Shown: positions 15,131 to 22,759 of the stretch, piece after piece | Numbering within the stretch: the first letter of the stretch is position 1 | Layout: each line of letters opens with the position of its first letter | Assembly (NCBI RefSeq): GCF_026157105.1 | Contig: NZ_JANPVQ010000001.1 | Coordinates: 613,501 to 677,500 of the forward strand | Direction of reading: 5' to 3' | Origin: Sphingomicrobium marinum | GTDB taxonomy: Bacteria; Pseudomonadota; Alphaproteobacteria; Sphingomonadales; Sphingomonadaceae | DNA length: 64,000 nucleotides | Program-made: the position numbers and the translations under genes | Notes under the pieces: generated by a model | The model's input: only the letters and a program-made list of their open reading frames with translations | Databases searched by the model: none | Told to the model about the DNA's origin: nothing

Positions 15131-16243
15131 TTGATTCATCGGTCGGCCTGTATAGCAAAGCAATGGGTCAAACGCTCCCCGTCAACTGGGAGAGCAATCA
15201 TCAAAAATAATCGACCGATCGTCCGCCTAGATCCATGGGCCGCCAGCTCGTTGCTGCAGAAGGCAATCCGTAGGGGTGAAGTAGAACACGCGCTGCTGGG
15301 GCTCCGAACACTTCATCGATATCGAGGTAAGGCAATATGGAAGCGTTTGTTGGGCATCGCCTTCGAAGATATCGGTCAGTCGGATCCTAGACTGACTGGC
15401 GAAATAGTTTTCCTAGCCACGCGTCAGGACGTCAGAGAGGCGCTCGGTGGCGACTACGACGTTGCGTCAATGCTCGTCAGCAAAATGTGTACGGCAGCTA
15501 AGGATCGATCTGCCGACCATCTCGCTTGCCGCGTCAACCGATTGCCGTCGGTCAGGCAATCAATGGAAGACATTGATCTGCTAATGCCTGACGGGCTGCT
15601 ACGAACCTCCACTGATAGGATGGAAACGAGGGACCGGCGGGCCTACGCCATTCTTCGACTTTCGCAGCTTGGCTCAGCGGGCAAAGGAAAAAAGCAGGCG
15701 CAGCCATATCTTGAGCTCGTCGGCCATTTCGCAAGCGATCTACGTGGCGAATGGACTCAGGTTGAGTTTGAAAGACTAGCAGCAAACTGGGTGAACGCGC
15801 TGGTGCCGCTTGTGCAACTGATTGCACAAACTACCGCTCGGGCAGGCGTCGCAATCGAGCAGGGAGTTCCAGTCACAGCCGAATGCGGCGAGATACCTCT
15901 ATACACCTTTGACAAGCACACCAGCGTTGGAATCAGGGCAATACGGGAGTCTTCTCGAACCGAAACCAGCGTCATTAATGTGCTTCGCCCGATATTGCCT
16001 GAGAGGCGCGAGGCGGTCGCGCGAATGGCGGCATTTTACTGCGATGCGGCCCCCGTCGCGCGGCGCTACAAATTCGAGGGAAGCGACCAATTGAGGACGG
16101 ACGGAATGAAGGCTGACATGCTCTTCGCCGGTGCAGCGCCCTACAACTCTGAAGAAATCGTACGGACATTTGAATGCGAACTGCCAGCGCTAAACGCGCA
16201 CAGGATCCGGAGATTAGAGTCCAGCCGACGCCAGAAGGTCTGA
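15131..16243 (+). CDS. Orphan protein resembling the RarA/MgsA C-terminal domain
   Basis: The 370-residue protein has no Walker motifs. Its N-terminal half (LLQKAIRRGEVEHALLGL ... IWKRLLGIAFEDIGQSDPRL, about residues 41-88) resembles the tetramerisation/collar domain of RarA/MgsA-type clamp-loader-like ATPases, where 'LQKSIRG.D..AALYWL ... RRLV..A.EDIGLADP' is typical. The AAA+ core is absent, so it is either a stand-alone partner domain or a relic of a larger protein. The only in-frame start ahead of this region is the TTG at 15131, with no clear ribosome binding site. The last 30 bp overlap the convergent HTH gene. A perfect palindromic element lies inside it at 15810-15829. Confidence 0.55.
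   Translation: MIHRSACIAKQWVKRSPSTGRAIIKNNRPIVRLDPWAASSLLQKAIRRGEVEHALLGLRTLHRYRGKAIWKRLLGIAFEDIGQSDPRLTGEIVFLATRQDVREALGGDYDVASMLVSKMCTAAKDRSADHLACRVNRLPSVRQSMEDIDLLMPDGLLRTSTDRMETRDRRAYAILRLSQLGSAGKGKKQAQPYLELVGHFASDLRGEWTQVEFERLAANWVNALVPLVQLIAQTTARAGVAIEQGVPVTAECGEIPLYTFDKHTSVGIRAIRESSRTETSVINVLRPILPERREAVARMAAFYCDAAPVARRYKFEGSDQLRTDGMKADMLFAGAAPYNSEEIVRTFECELPALNAHRIRRLESSRRQKV
15810..15829 (+). repeat. Palindromic element, copy D (perfect)
   Basis: TTGTGCAACTGATTGCACAA consists of 8-bp arms TTGTGCAA and TTGCACAA around CTGA. It is the best copy of an element found four times within the left half of the island (also 6737-6756, 13080-13099, 15076-15095). The symmetry fits a dimeric DNA-binding protein such as the HTH product encoded at 16214-16459. 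Confidence 0.5.
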
Positions 16244-16459
16244 AGGCTTCAGTTTCAGCGCTTTGCTGACGCGAAAGAGTGTTAGGAGCGTGAGGTTTCG
16301 CTCGTCTTGGTCGACGCCGCCCAGATGGCACCGGTCGATGCCGCATATATGAGCCAAAGCTTCCTGCGAAATTGCACCAGAGAGTCGAGCGGCCCGCACG
16401 TCCTTACCCACAGCGACTAGGCCGCCATCTCGATCCAACTTTTCTGATATCTGTTCCAT
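16214..16459 (-). CDS. XRE-family HTH regulator, controller (C) protein-like
   Basis: This 81-residue protein is a single HTH_3 domain: GKDVRAARLSGAISQEALAH, then ICGIDRCHLGGVDQDERNLT, then LLTLFRVSKALKLKPSDLL. The size and layout match controller proteins of restriction-modification systems, although the usual 'ISxIERGxRN' is altered to LGGVDQDERN. It is divergent from the cytosine methyltransferase gene, with a shared 234-bp intergenic region where it could act. A role in timing the adjacent R-M genes is inferred from context. An alternative is regulation of the mobile element. Confidence 0.75.
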   Translation of the reverse strand: MEQISEKLDRDGGLVAVGKDVRAARLSGAISQEALAHICGIDRCHLGGVDQDERNLTLLTLFRVSKALKLKPSDLLASAGL

Positions 16460-16693
16460 TAGCCTACTCGAACAGCCGTCATTGTATAAATTTCCATGGG
16501 GTTAGAGCATTTGGCATGGCTCTTGGCAGTCAGCGGGGCGTCTTACTGCAATCAAACTAAAGGCGATGCTGGGGCTGGAAATGCATCGGTTGAGAATTGT
16601 TTGACAGTTCATTCGGTCAGCCTCTATGTTCTATTTATGTTCCGAAGCGCGGCAGTTGCACGTCGGATTCCGACATGGCAGAAGGTCTGAATT

Positions 16694-17758
16694 ATGGCGT
16701 GGAAAGTTATCGACTTGTTCAGCGGTGCGGGCGGTATGTCGCTCGGTTTCGTTGATCCGCGCTTTTGCGGAGGCTTCGAAACCATTCTCGCCGTTGACAA
16801 TGACGAGGCAGCGATCGCCACACATAAGGCCAATTTCAGCGGCGACGCTGTATGTGCCAACATCGAGACCTGGCTCCTCGAGGCAGACGTTCCGCAAGCC
16901 GACGTCGTAATTGGCGGACCGCCCTGTCAAGGTTTCAGCTTGCTCAACAAGAAGCGCGACGGCGATGCCCGTCGCGCGTTGTGGGAACCCTTCCTCGATG
17001 TCGCTGAGCGCTCCGGCGCACGCGTATTCATAATGGAAAACGTTGCCGAGCTGTTCCGATCCCCCGAGCTCGACGACATCCGCGCACGGGCAAAGGCCGA
17101 CGGTTTCCTGACCGAAGCCGCCATCCTCAACGCGGCGGATTACGGAGCGCCGCAGACCCGCCGGCGGACGATCGTCGTCGGATGGAAGCCCGGCGCCTGG
17201 CAACCGCAGTTTCCACCGCTTTGCTCGCACGCCGAACCGGGCGGCGACAGCAACCTGCCCGATTGGCTGACCGTGCGCGACGCGATCGGCGACCTGCCGC
17301 GACCGCGTCGAACTGAAATAAAGGGCGAAGCTCCCCTCGATTTGCATATCCGGCGCAATCCCACAGAGAAAAGCATCGCCCGTTACAAGGCCGTTCCGCC
17401 GGGCGGCAACCGTTTCGACCTGCAGCGCAACGCGCCCGAAATCACGCCGAACTGCTGGATCAAGAAGACCTCGGGCGGCACCGATCTGTTCGGCCGGCTG
17501 TGGTGGGACAGACCTTCGGTCACGATCCGCACCGAGTTCTACAAGCCCGAAAAGGGCCGCTACCTGCATCCGACGCAGCATCGCCCTATCACCCACAGGG
17601 AGGCGGCACGGCTGATGGGCTTCCCCGACGATTTCAAATTCCGCGGCAGCAAGGTTGAAATCGCGCGCCAGATCGGCAACGCCGTTCCGCCCGCGCTGGC
17701 GGGGTCGATCGCGCGGATGGTTGCGGATCTTCTGGCGCCGATGGCCAAGTCCGCCTAA
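16694..17758 (+). CDS. DNA (cytosine-5)-methyltransferase
   Basis: The 354-residue protein has the ordered motifs of C5 methyltransferases: motif I DLFSGAGGMSLGF (residues 7-19), motif IV GGPPCQGFS with the catalytic Cys78, motif VI MENVAEL near residue 115, motif VIII QTRRR near residue 156, and motif X GNAVPPALA near the C-terminus. The target-recognition segment between VIII and X is short, as in mono-specific enzymes; the target sequence cannot be read. It is followed 2 bp later by the HNH gene and then vsr, forming a coupled operon. In class 2 DISARM a C5 methyltransferase (DrmMII) accompanies DrmA/DrmB, so it could serve the convergent cluster too. Confidence 0.96.
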   Translation: MAWKVIDLFSGAGGMSLGFVDPRFCGGFETILAVDNDEAAIATHKANFSGDAVCANIETWLLEADVPQADVVIGGPPCQGFSLLNKKRDGDARRALWEPFLDVAERSGARVFIMENVAELFRSPELDDIRARAKADGFLTEAAILNAADYGAPQTRRRTIVVGWKPGAWQPQFPPLCSHAEPGGDSNLPDWLTVRDAIGDLPRPRRTEIKGEAPLDLHIRRNPTEKSIARYKAVPPGGNRFDLQRNAPEITPNCWIKKTSGGTDLFGRLWWDRPSVTIRTEFYKPEKGRYLHPTQHRPITHREAARLMGFPDDFKFRGSKVEIARQIGNAVPPALAGSIARMVADLLAPMAKSA

Positions 17759-17760
17759 CT

Positions 17761-18729
17761 ATGGCGAGGCGCGCAGCGGCGCATGACCCGGCGCGCACCG
17801 TCGATCAGATCAAGCACCTGCTCGACACATTCCTCGAGCGCATCGATGACGACGACCTGCGAGCGCAGGTGCGCAGCCTGATTCCCGCCTTCCACGCCGT
17901 GCGCGACCTCGGTAAATCGCTCATCCCGCCGGAACTCGCCTCTTCGGCGCGCGAGCGAATCCTCGTCTATTTGCAGCGCTATCCGCTGCAGGTGATTGAG
18001 GGGGACGAACTACTGGTTGTCGCCGGAATCGGCGAATGGGCGCGCCGCCTGCGCGAACTGAGGGTACAGTTCGGCTGGTCTATCTGCAGCGGCGTGACGT
18101 TCAAGGATCTGGCCGAAGATGAACCCGAGGCGGTCGAAGAACTCAAGACCGCGCTCGGCGCCGATCCGTTGTCGCTGCGGCCCGACCAATATGTGCTAAT
18201 CAGTCCGGAGCAGGACCGCGAAGCCGCGTTGCGTTGGAATGTGTTGAACACCATCCGTAAGAAGCGGCTGTCGGTAAAAGCGCGGCTGCTCGAATATATG
18301 CGGGCGAATGTCGGCAACGCGGTTTCGATCGAGGAGCTGCGTTACCTCGCGGGCGACAAGAGCGAATGGGCGCGAAGAATGCGCGAGCTGAGGACCGAAG
18401 ACGGCTGGCCGATCTATACCAGGATGCAGGGCCGGTCGGATCTTCCGGTCGGAACTTATATTCTCGAAGAGGACAAACAGGCGCCCGAGCATGACCGGCG
18501 CATCCCGGACGACGTACGAGTCGAAGTCCTGATCCGCGACAACTTCGCCTGCCGGGTCTGCGGATGGACGCGCGACCACCTCAATCTCGACGATCCGCGC
18601 AAATTCCTCGAACTTCACCACCTTAAACCGCACGCCGACAAGGGCGAGAACAGCACCGAAAATCTCGTCACGCTGTGCAATGTCCATCACGATCAGGTCC
18701 ATGCGGGTCGCTTAACGCTGGAACTCTGA
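17761..18729 (+). CDS. HNH endonuclease with two tandem winged-helix-like repeats
   Basis: The C-terminus of this 322-residue protein is an HNH nuclease. VEVLIRDNFACRVCGWTRD (about residues 258-276) leads to ELHHLKPHADKGENSTENLV and LCNVHHDQVH, giving the CxxC, HH and N/H elements of a zinc-containing HNH fold. Upstream are two similar segments, GEWARRLRELRVQFGWSI (about residues 90-107) and SEWARRMRELRTEDGWPIYT (about residues 201-220), each preceded by a helical region. They look like a duplicated DNA-binding unit. It starts 2 bp after the methyltransferase stop and is followed after 2 bp by vsr. It is probably the restriction partner of the methyltransferase. Confidence 0.88.
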   Translation: MARRAAAHDPARTVDQIKHLLDTFLERIDDDDLRAQVRSLIPAFHAVRDLGKSLIPPELASSARERILVYLQRYPLQVIEGDELLVVAGIGEWARRLRELRVQFGWSICSGVTFKDLAEDEPEAVEELKTALGADPLSLRPDQYVLISPEQDREAALRWNVLNTIRKKRLSVKARLLEYMRANVGNAVSIEELRYLAGDKSEWARRMRELRTEDGWPIYTRMQGRSDLPVGTYILEEDKQAPEHDRRIPDDVRVEVLIRDNFACRVCGWTRDHLNLDDPRKFLELHHLKPHADKGENSTENLVTLCNVHHDQVHAGRLTLEL

Positions 18730-18731
18730 CG

Positions 18732-19151
18732 GTGGACCATCTCGATCCGGAGCGGCGGAGCGAGAACATGCGCCGCGTCAGAGGCAAGGACACTCGGCCG
18801 GAACTGACGGTAAGGCGCGCGCTGCACGTGCTCGGAAGGCGTTTTCGCCTGCACCGCAAGGACCTGCCGGGCAAACCCGACATAGTGCTCGCCAAGGACC
18901 GCCTTGCGATCTTCGTGCACGGCTGCTTCTGGCACCGTCACGAAGGCTGTCCTCGCGCATCCATGCCCTCCACCCGCAGGGAATTCTGGGAATCGAAGTT
19001 TGCACGTACCGTTGAACGCGATGCCGAGCAGACCGCAGCTCTGCGCGCGGCCGGGTGGCGGCCCGAGGTGATCTGGGAATGCGAAACGCGAGATGCTGAG
19101 AGGCTCGGCGAGCGCCTGCGCGACATGCTTGAGCGAAACAATCCGGAATAA
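18732..19151 (+). CDS. vsr: Very short patch repair endonuclease Vsr
   Basis: Started at GTG 18732, two bases after the HNH stop, the 139-residue protein begins VDHLDPERRSENMRRVRGKD, the standard Vsr N-terminus. LPGKPDIVL supplies the catalytic Asp50, and FVHGCFWHRHEGC (residues 61-73) supplies the conserved Phe/Trp wedge and His residues. VIWECE closes the fold. Vsr nicks 5' to the T of T:G mismatches formed by deamination of 5-methylcytosine, so its place behind a C5 methyltransferase gene makes sense. A longer open frame upstream overlaps the HNH gene and lacks homology. Confidence 0.95.
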   Translation: MDHLDPERRSENMRRVRGKDTRPELTVRRALHVLGRRFRLHRKDLPGKPDIVLAKDRLAIFVHGCFWHRHEGCPRASMPSTRREFWESKFARTVERDAEQTAALRAAGWRPEVIWECETRDAERLGERLRDMLERNNPE

Positions 19152-19185
19152 GTCTACGCAGTATCAAGCGCCTTGTGTTGCTGAT

Positions 19186-20886
19186 CTAAATCAACGCTGT
19201 TTTTGCGGCTTCGGCACGACCAAGCCGGTCTACAGTCGCTTCATCGCCGACGACAATGAGATGGCTCTTGGCCCGCGTCAGCCCGACATAGGCGATCTCC
19301 GCATCGGTCTCCTGGATTTCGCAGAGGATTACCACCGGCCGATCAAGACCTTTGAACCGCATGATGCTGTCAACGATGATACAGTCGTCCGCAGGCTCGT
19401 CGGCAGGGGTCCAGCGCCGCCCTGCCAAGGTCGGCGCTTTCCGAAGGACCGACATGTCGGCGGCGCAGCCGCATAGCACGGCGACATCTCCCGGCGCGAT
19501 GTCGTCCGCCGTTAGCAATCGGCCCAATTCCTTTTCGACGGTTCGAAGAGTCTTTTCGCTAGTGCACGGCACCCAGCTGACCGGCGCGCCTTCCGGACCC
19601 AGGCACGTCTGTTCGCGGCCTTGCCGAAATACACTTCCCGCGCGGAAAATCGCCTGGGTGTTGCGCACATTCTCGGTCAGCTCGAGCGGTTCGGCCTGCA
19701 CCGCCGCGGCCGCGTCATCGCCGCTGTAAATATTCTGGAAGTCGTCGCGGAAGACGTAAAGCGAACCTTCAGGGTCGAGGAATAGGCCGAGCGCTTCGAC
19801 CCAGGCCGACTTGAAATCCTGTCCCTCGTCGATGATGAGATCATCATATTGCTCCGGCGGGATATCGAGCCCAATGTCGGTCAGCAGTTCGGGCAGGCGT
19901 ACCGACCAGAAATGCCGCTCCTCGCAAGCCATGCGCTCCGCGTCGAGATCGATGCCCTTCTCAAGGCACATGCGAGCGCAAAACTCGTGGAACGTCGCGA
20001 CTGACGCTGTGCTGCCTTCCAGCTCGCTGCGGAGCTGCACGAGAAGTGGCCGGTTGAAGCACAGCATGAGAACCCGCCGATCCGCCCGGGCGGCGCGTCG
20101 CGCTTTCTCTGCCGCTAACACAGTCTTGCCGGTGCCTGCGCCTCCTTGGATCAGCGCAAGTTTGGTGGTGCCGAGGAAATCGAGATAGCGGTACTGCGTC
20201 TCGGTGAGCTTTTCGATTGCCGCCTCGCATTCCTCGATGACCGACGACAGGCGCGGAGTGAAGTCTATGTCGCGTCCGTAAAAATCCTCGAGCATGGCGA
20301 TACCCGCGGGCCCGAGGCCGCCCAAAGTCTCCCGTTCTCCTTCGGGCTTCCAGACCATCATTTGGAGCAGGCGTGCGCCGAGATTGGGCAGGTCTTCCCG
20401 AAACGCGAAGATTTCCAGCGGAGCGGCTGCACCCATATGCGCAACATTTGCGGGCCGGCTGCAATGAGGCAGGATCACCCCGTGCCTCGCCGAAAGCCAC
20501 GGCGCGTTGCCGGGCCAGCGCTTCTTAAGCGCATTAAGTATGACTTTCTTCGACTTCATCGCCTGACGCACAGGGTTTTCGATCTCGAAAACCTCGTCGT
20601 TGCGGTTTTTCGTTGTCCATTTACCGTCGGCCACGCGCCGCTGCACACGGCCGCCTTTGACTTCGAGCACGAGAAAACCGATCTTCGGATGGGCAATAAC
20701 GAAGTCGGCTTCCCCGTCGCGCAGCAGCTCACCGTCCAGCCCCACCCACTCACAGGAGTAGAATACGGTGGCACCGGTCAGGATCGGATCTTGCGCGAGC
20801 AGATCGTAGACCACAGTTTCGCCGCTTCGCTTCGGATCGCTGCGTATCTCGGGCGGGAGCATCGGCGGGATCATCCGCGCAGGCAT
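19186..20886 (-). CDS. NERD-nuclease domain fused to an SF1 (UvrD-like) helicase
   Basis: This 566-residue fusion starts with a nuclease-related domain: SGETVVYDLL near residue 20, then DGEADFVIAHPKIGFLVLEV with KGG (about residues 57-80). This gives the D...ExK catalytic pattern. An SF1 helicase follows: Walker A GGAGTGKTVLAAEKA (near residue 250), Walker B LIIDEGQDF (near residue 352), and a C-terminal UvrD_C_2-like part with DSIMRFKGLDRPVVIL and YVGLTRAKSHLIVVG (near residue 538). It should couple unwinding to cleavage. It is the last gene of the minus-strand operon, 4 bp after drmB, and converges on vsr with a 34-bp gap that shows no obvious terminator. Confidence 0.9.
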   Translation of the reverse strand: MPARMIPPMLPPEIRSDPKRSGETVVYDLLAQDPILTGATVFYSCEWVGLDGELLRDGEADFVIAHPKIGFLVLEVKGGRVQRRVADGKWTTKNRNDEVFEIENPVRQAMKSKKVILNALKKRWPGNAPWLSARHGVILPHCSRPANVAHMGAAAPLEIFAFREDLPNLGARLLQMMVWKPEGERETLGGLGPAGIAMLEDFYGRDIDFTPRLSSVIEECEAAIEKLTETQYRYLDFLGTTKLALIQGGAGTGKTVLAAEKARRAARADRRVLMLCFNRPLLVQLRSELEGSTASVATFHEFCARMCLEKGIDLDAERMACEERHFWSVRLPELLTDIGLDIPPEQYDDLIIDEGQDFKSAWVEALGLFLDPEGSLYVFRDDFQNIYSGDDAAAAVQAEPLELTENVRNTQAIFRAGSVFRQGREQTCLGPEGAPVSWVPCTSEKTLRTVEKELGRLLTADDIAPGDVAVLCGCAADMSVLRKAPTLAGRRWTPADEPADDCIIVDSIMRFKGLDRPVVILCEIQETDAEIAYVGLTRAKSHLIVVGDEATVDRLGRAEAAKTALI

Positions 20887-20890
20887 CGGC

Positions 20891-22759
20891 TCAACCGTCC
20901 GTTCTAATAAAGGAATCGAAAAAGCCCTTCACGCCGCCAACTCCGTCACCGACGAGCATTGAGCGGTCGAGATAACGGTTGCCCTCTTCACAGCAGGTTT
21001 CGGGCAACAGAAGGCAGCTGTGGCAAGCCGCAAGGTTCATGCTCTCCGAAAGGCTCGAAACGCCGGTCCGGCACAGCGGGTCGGATGAGCACCAGAATGC
21101 ATCACGAACCGCCGAGGCAAGAACCGGAATAAAACGATCGGCCCGCCCTTGACGCTCCAATCCCCCGAGCGTCCCGTCAGCATCACTGGTCGAGGTGTAG
21201 ATGAGAAACCCCGCCATGCGCGGGTTATCGCCGACATAAATGCGCTCGCGAAGCGATGCGACATCGTAACCGCATTCGAAGGATAAGCGCTTGATTACGG
21301 CATGGGCGAGTGAGTGGATGAGGAGGAATGTTGGCGTGATAGGATCGCCCACGCCTTTCTCTTCGTGAATGCGTTCGTACTCCGCGGCGCGGGCCTTTTC
21401 GACCAAACCTGCGCGCTCTTGTACCCTAGGGTCGGCGAGCCAGGCATCAATTGCTTTGAGCTTGAGCGAGACGAAGATGCCTTCGCCGCGCACCTCGATC
21501 GCGGGAAGCCACGGCAGCGGGGCAAGCGACAAGTCGCCGAACCGACCGCGGCCGGGTTCATCGACCGATGCGTTCTGATAAATGCGTTTGAAACCGGTGA
21601 GGGCACGCACTTCGCGGAGGCGCTCGACCCGGCCTATCCTGGCGATATAGGGCTCCGCTTCCTCGGGCACTGGTTCCTGCTTGACCTGAAAGTCGCCCCC
21701 TTCCGCATCGCGCTCGAGCCGGATGAACTCTTCAAAGCGCAGCGTATCAAGCGTCGTTTCTTCGTCCAGTTTAAGGCGTTCGCGGATCACCGCCGCATAT
21801 TCGTCGGCGGACATATTGTGCATCGACGCGTTGGTCGCAGCCAGGCTGGCGATCATCGTCTCACGCATATCGGGGCTCAATTCGCGCAGTGCGCCCCAAT
21901 AGGCATTGAGCTCATGTTGGATCGCATCGGTCCACGGTGGGATGCTGAGCGTCGAATAGGTGACAGGGAAATAGAGATTGGAGGCCCCGCGCTGCAATGT
22001 CCGCGGCGGTGCGGTGCACGGCTCGCGGTCATTGGTCAGCCAAGGGCGGCGGCCGGAGCATTTGTGGCCTTCAAGGCCCTTGGAGGAAAACGCGCCCGCC
22101 ATTGAGGCGGAAGCGCCGCACCCTTCGGCCGAGCAGCTCACGCGCAGGCCTTCGATGCCCGAGCCGCCTACGCTCTCGAGCCGGAGGCGGCACTGTTTGA
22201 AACCCTCGTCGCCTGCATCCGCATCACTGCCCGACAGGCAGGCTAGCGGCTGTCCTCCGCGCATGGCCAGCCAGCGCACCCATGGGAATTCATCGATATG
22301 ACCGTTTTCGCAGGCCGTCACGAAGCGCGAGGGCACTGCAAAGACCCGCCGCTCTTCGCTCGAGCAGCGAGCGCACCAGCGCGACGGGTCGCCCATTTCT
22401 TTTGCCCATTTGCCCGCAAGTTTGAGCGATTTGCAGCTCGGGCACTGTAGCCAAGCCGGAAACCGGTAGCCGTTGAGCCAACGATTCGGGAACGCCGCAT
22501 CGCGTCCGGCATCGTCGACCGGCGGCAGGCGGAAATGACCTTTATTGAGGACCTTCTCCAGTCGCGCTTCGCGCAGGACATGCGGATCGTTCAGGCCGCC
22601 CGCGATCTTGGCGGTCTGCTCCCAGCGGTCGAGCGAGGCGGCAATAACCGAAACTGGCCCGCCGCCCTTTGCGCCTGCACGAAAGTCGATGACTGCGCCC
22701 GGACCATACCCGAGAACCTGGCCCCGCCTTACTTTACCCAGATGATTGTTGCGGCTCAC
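20891..22759 (-). CDS. drmB: DrmB-like DUF1998 protein
   Basis: The 622-residue protein matches DrmB of DISARM systems. It starts with LGKVRRGQVLGYGPGAVIDF, the usual N-terminus of this family. It has a zinc-ribbon-like CPSCKSLKLAGKW ... CARC segment near residues 105-130 and a FVTACENGHIDEFPWVRW segment near residues 147-165. The DUF1998 C-terminal part includes THSLAHAVIKRLSFECGYD-like residues, PRMAGFLIYTSTSDADGTLG and a Cys cluster CHSCLLLPETCCEEGNRYLD. DrmB accompanies the DrmA helicase in phage exclusion. Its start overlaps the drmA stop by 4 bp (ATGA), so the two are translationally coupled. Confidence 0.92.
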   Translation of the reverse strand: MSRNNHLGKVRRGQVLGYGPGAVIDFRAGAKGGGPVSVIAASLDRWEQTAKIAGGLNDPHVLREARLEKVLNKGHFRLPPVDDAGRDAAFPNRWLNGYRFPAWLQCPSCKSLKLAGKWAKEMGDPSRWCARCSSEERRVFAVPSRFVTACENGHIDEFPWVRWLAMRGGQPLACLSGSDADAGDEGFKQCRLRLESVGGSGIEGLRVSCSAEGCGASASMAGAFSSKGLEGHKCSGRRPWLTNDREPCTAPPRTLQRGASNLYFPVTYSTLSIPPWTDAIQHELNAYWGALRELSPDMRETMIASLAATNASMHNMSADEYAAVIRERLKLDEETTLDTLRFEEFIRLERDAEGGDFQVKQEPVPEEAEPYIARIGRVERLREVRALTGFKRIYQNASVDEPGRGRFGDLSLAPLPWLPAIEVRGEGIFVSLKLKAIDAWLADPRVQERAGLVEKARAAEYERIHEEKGVGDPITPTFLLIHSLAHAVIKRLSFECGYDVASLRERIYVGDNPRMAGFLIYTSTSDADGTLGGLERQGRADRFIPVLASAVRDAFWCSSDPLCRTGVSSLSESMNLAACHSCLLLPETCCEEGNRYLDRSMLVGDGVGGVKGFFDSFIRTDG

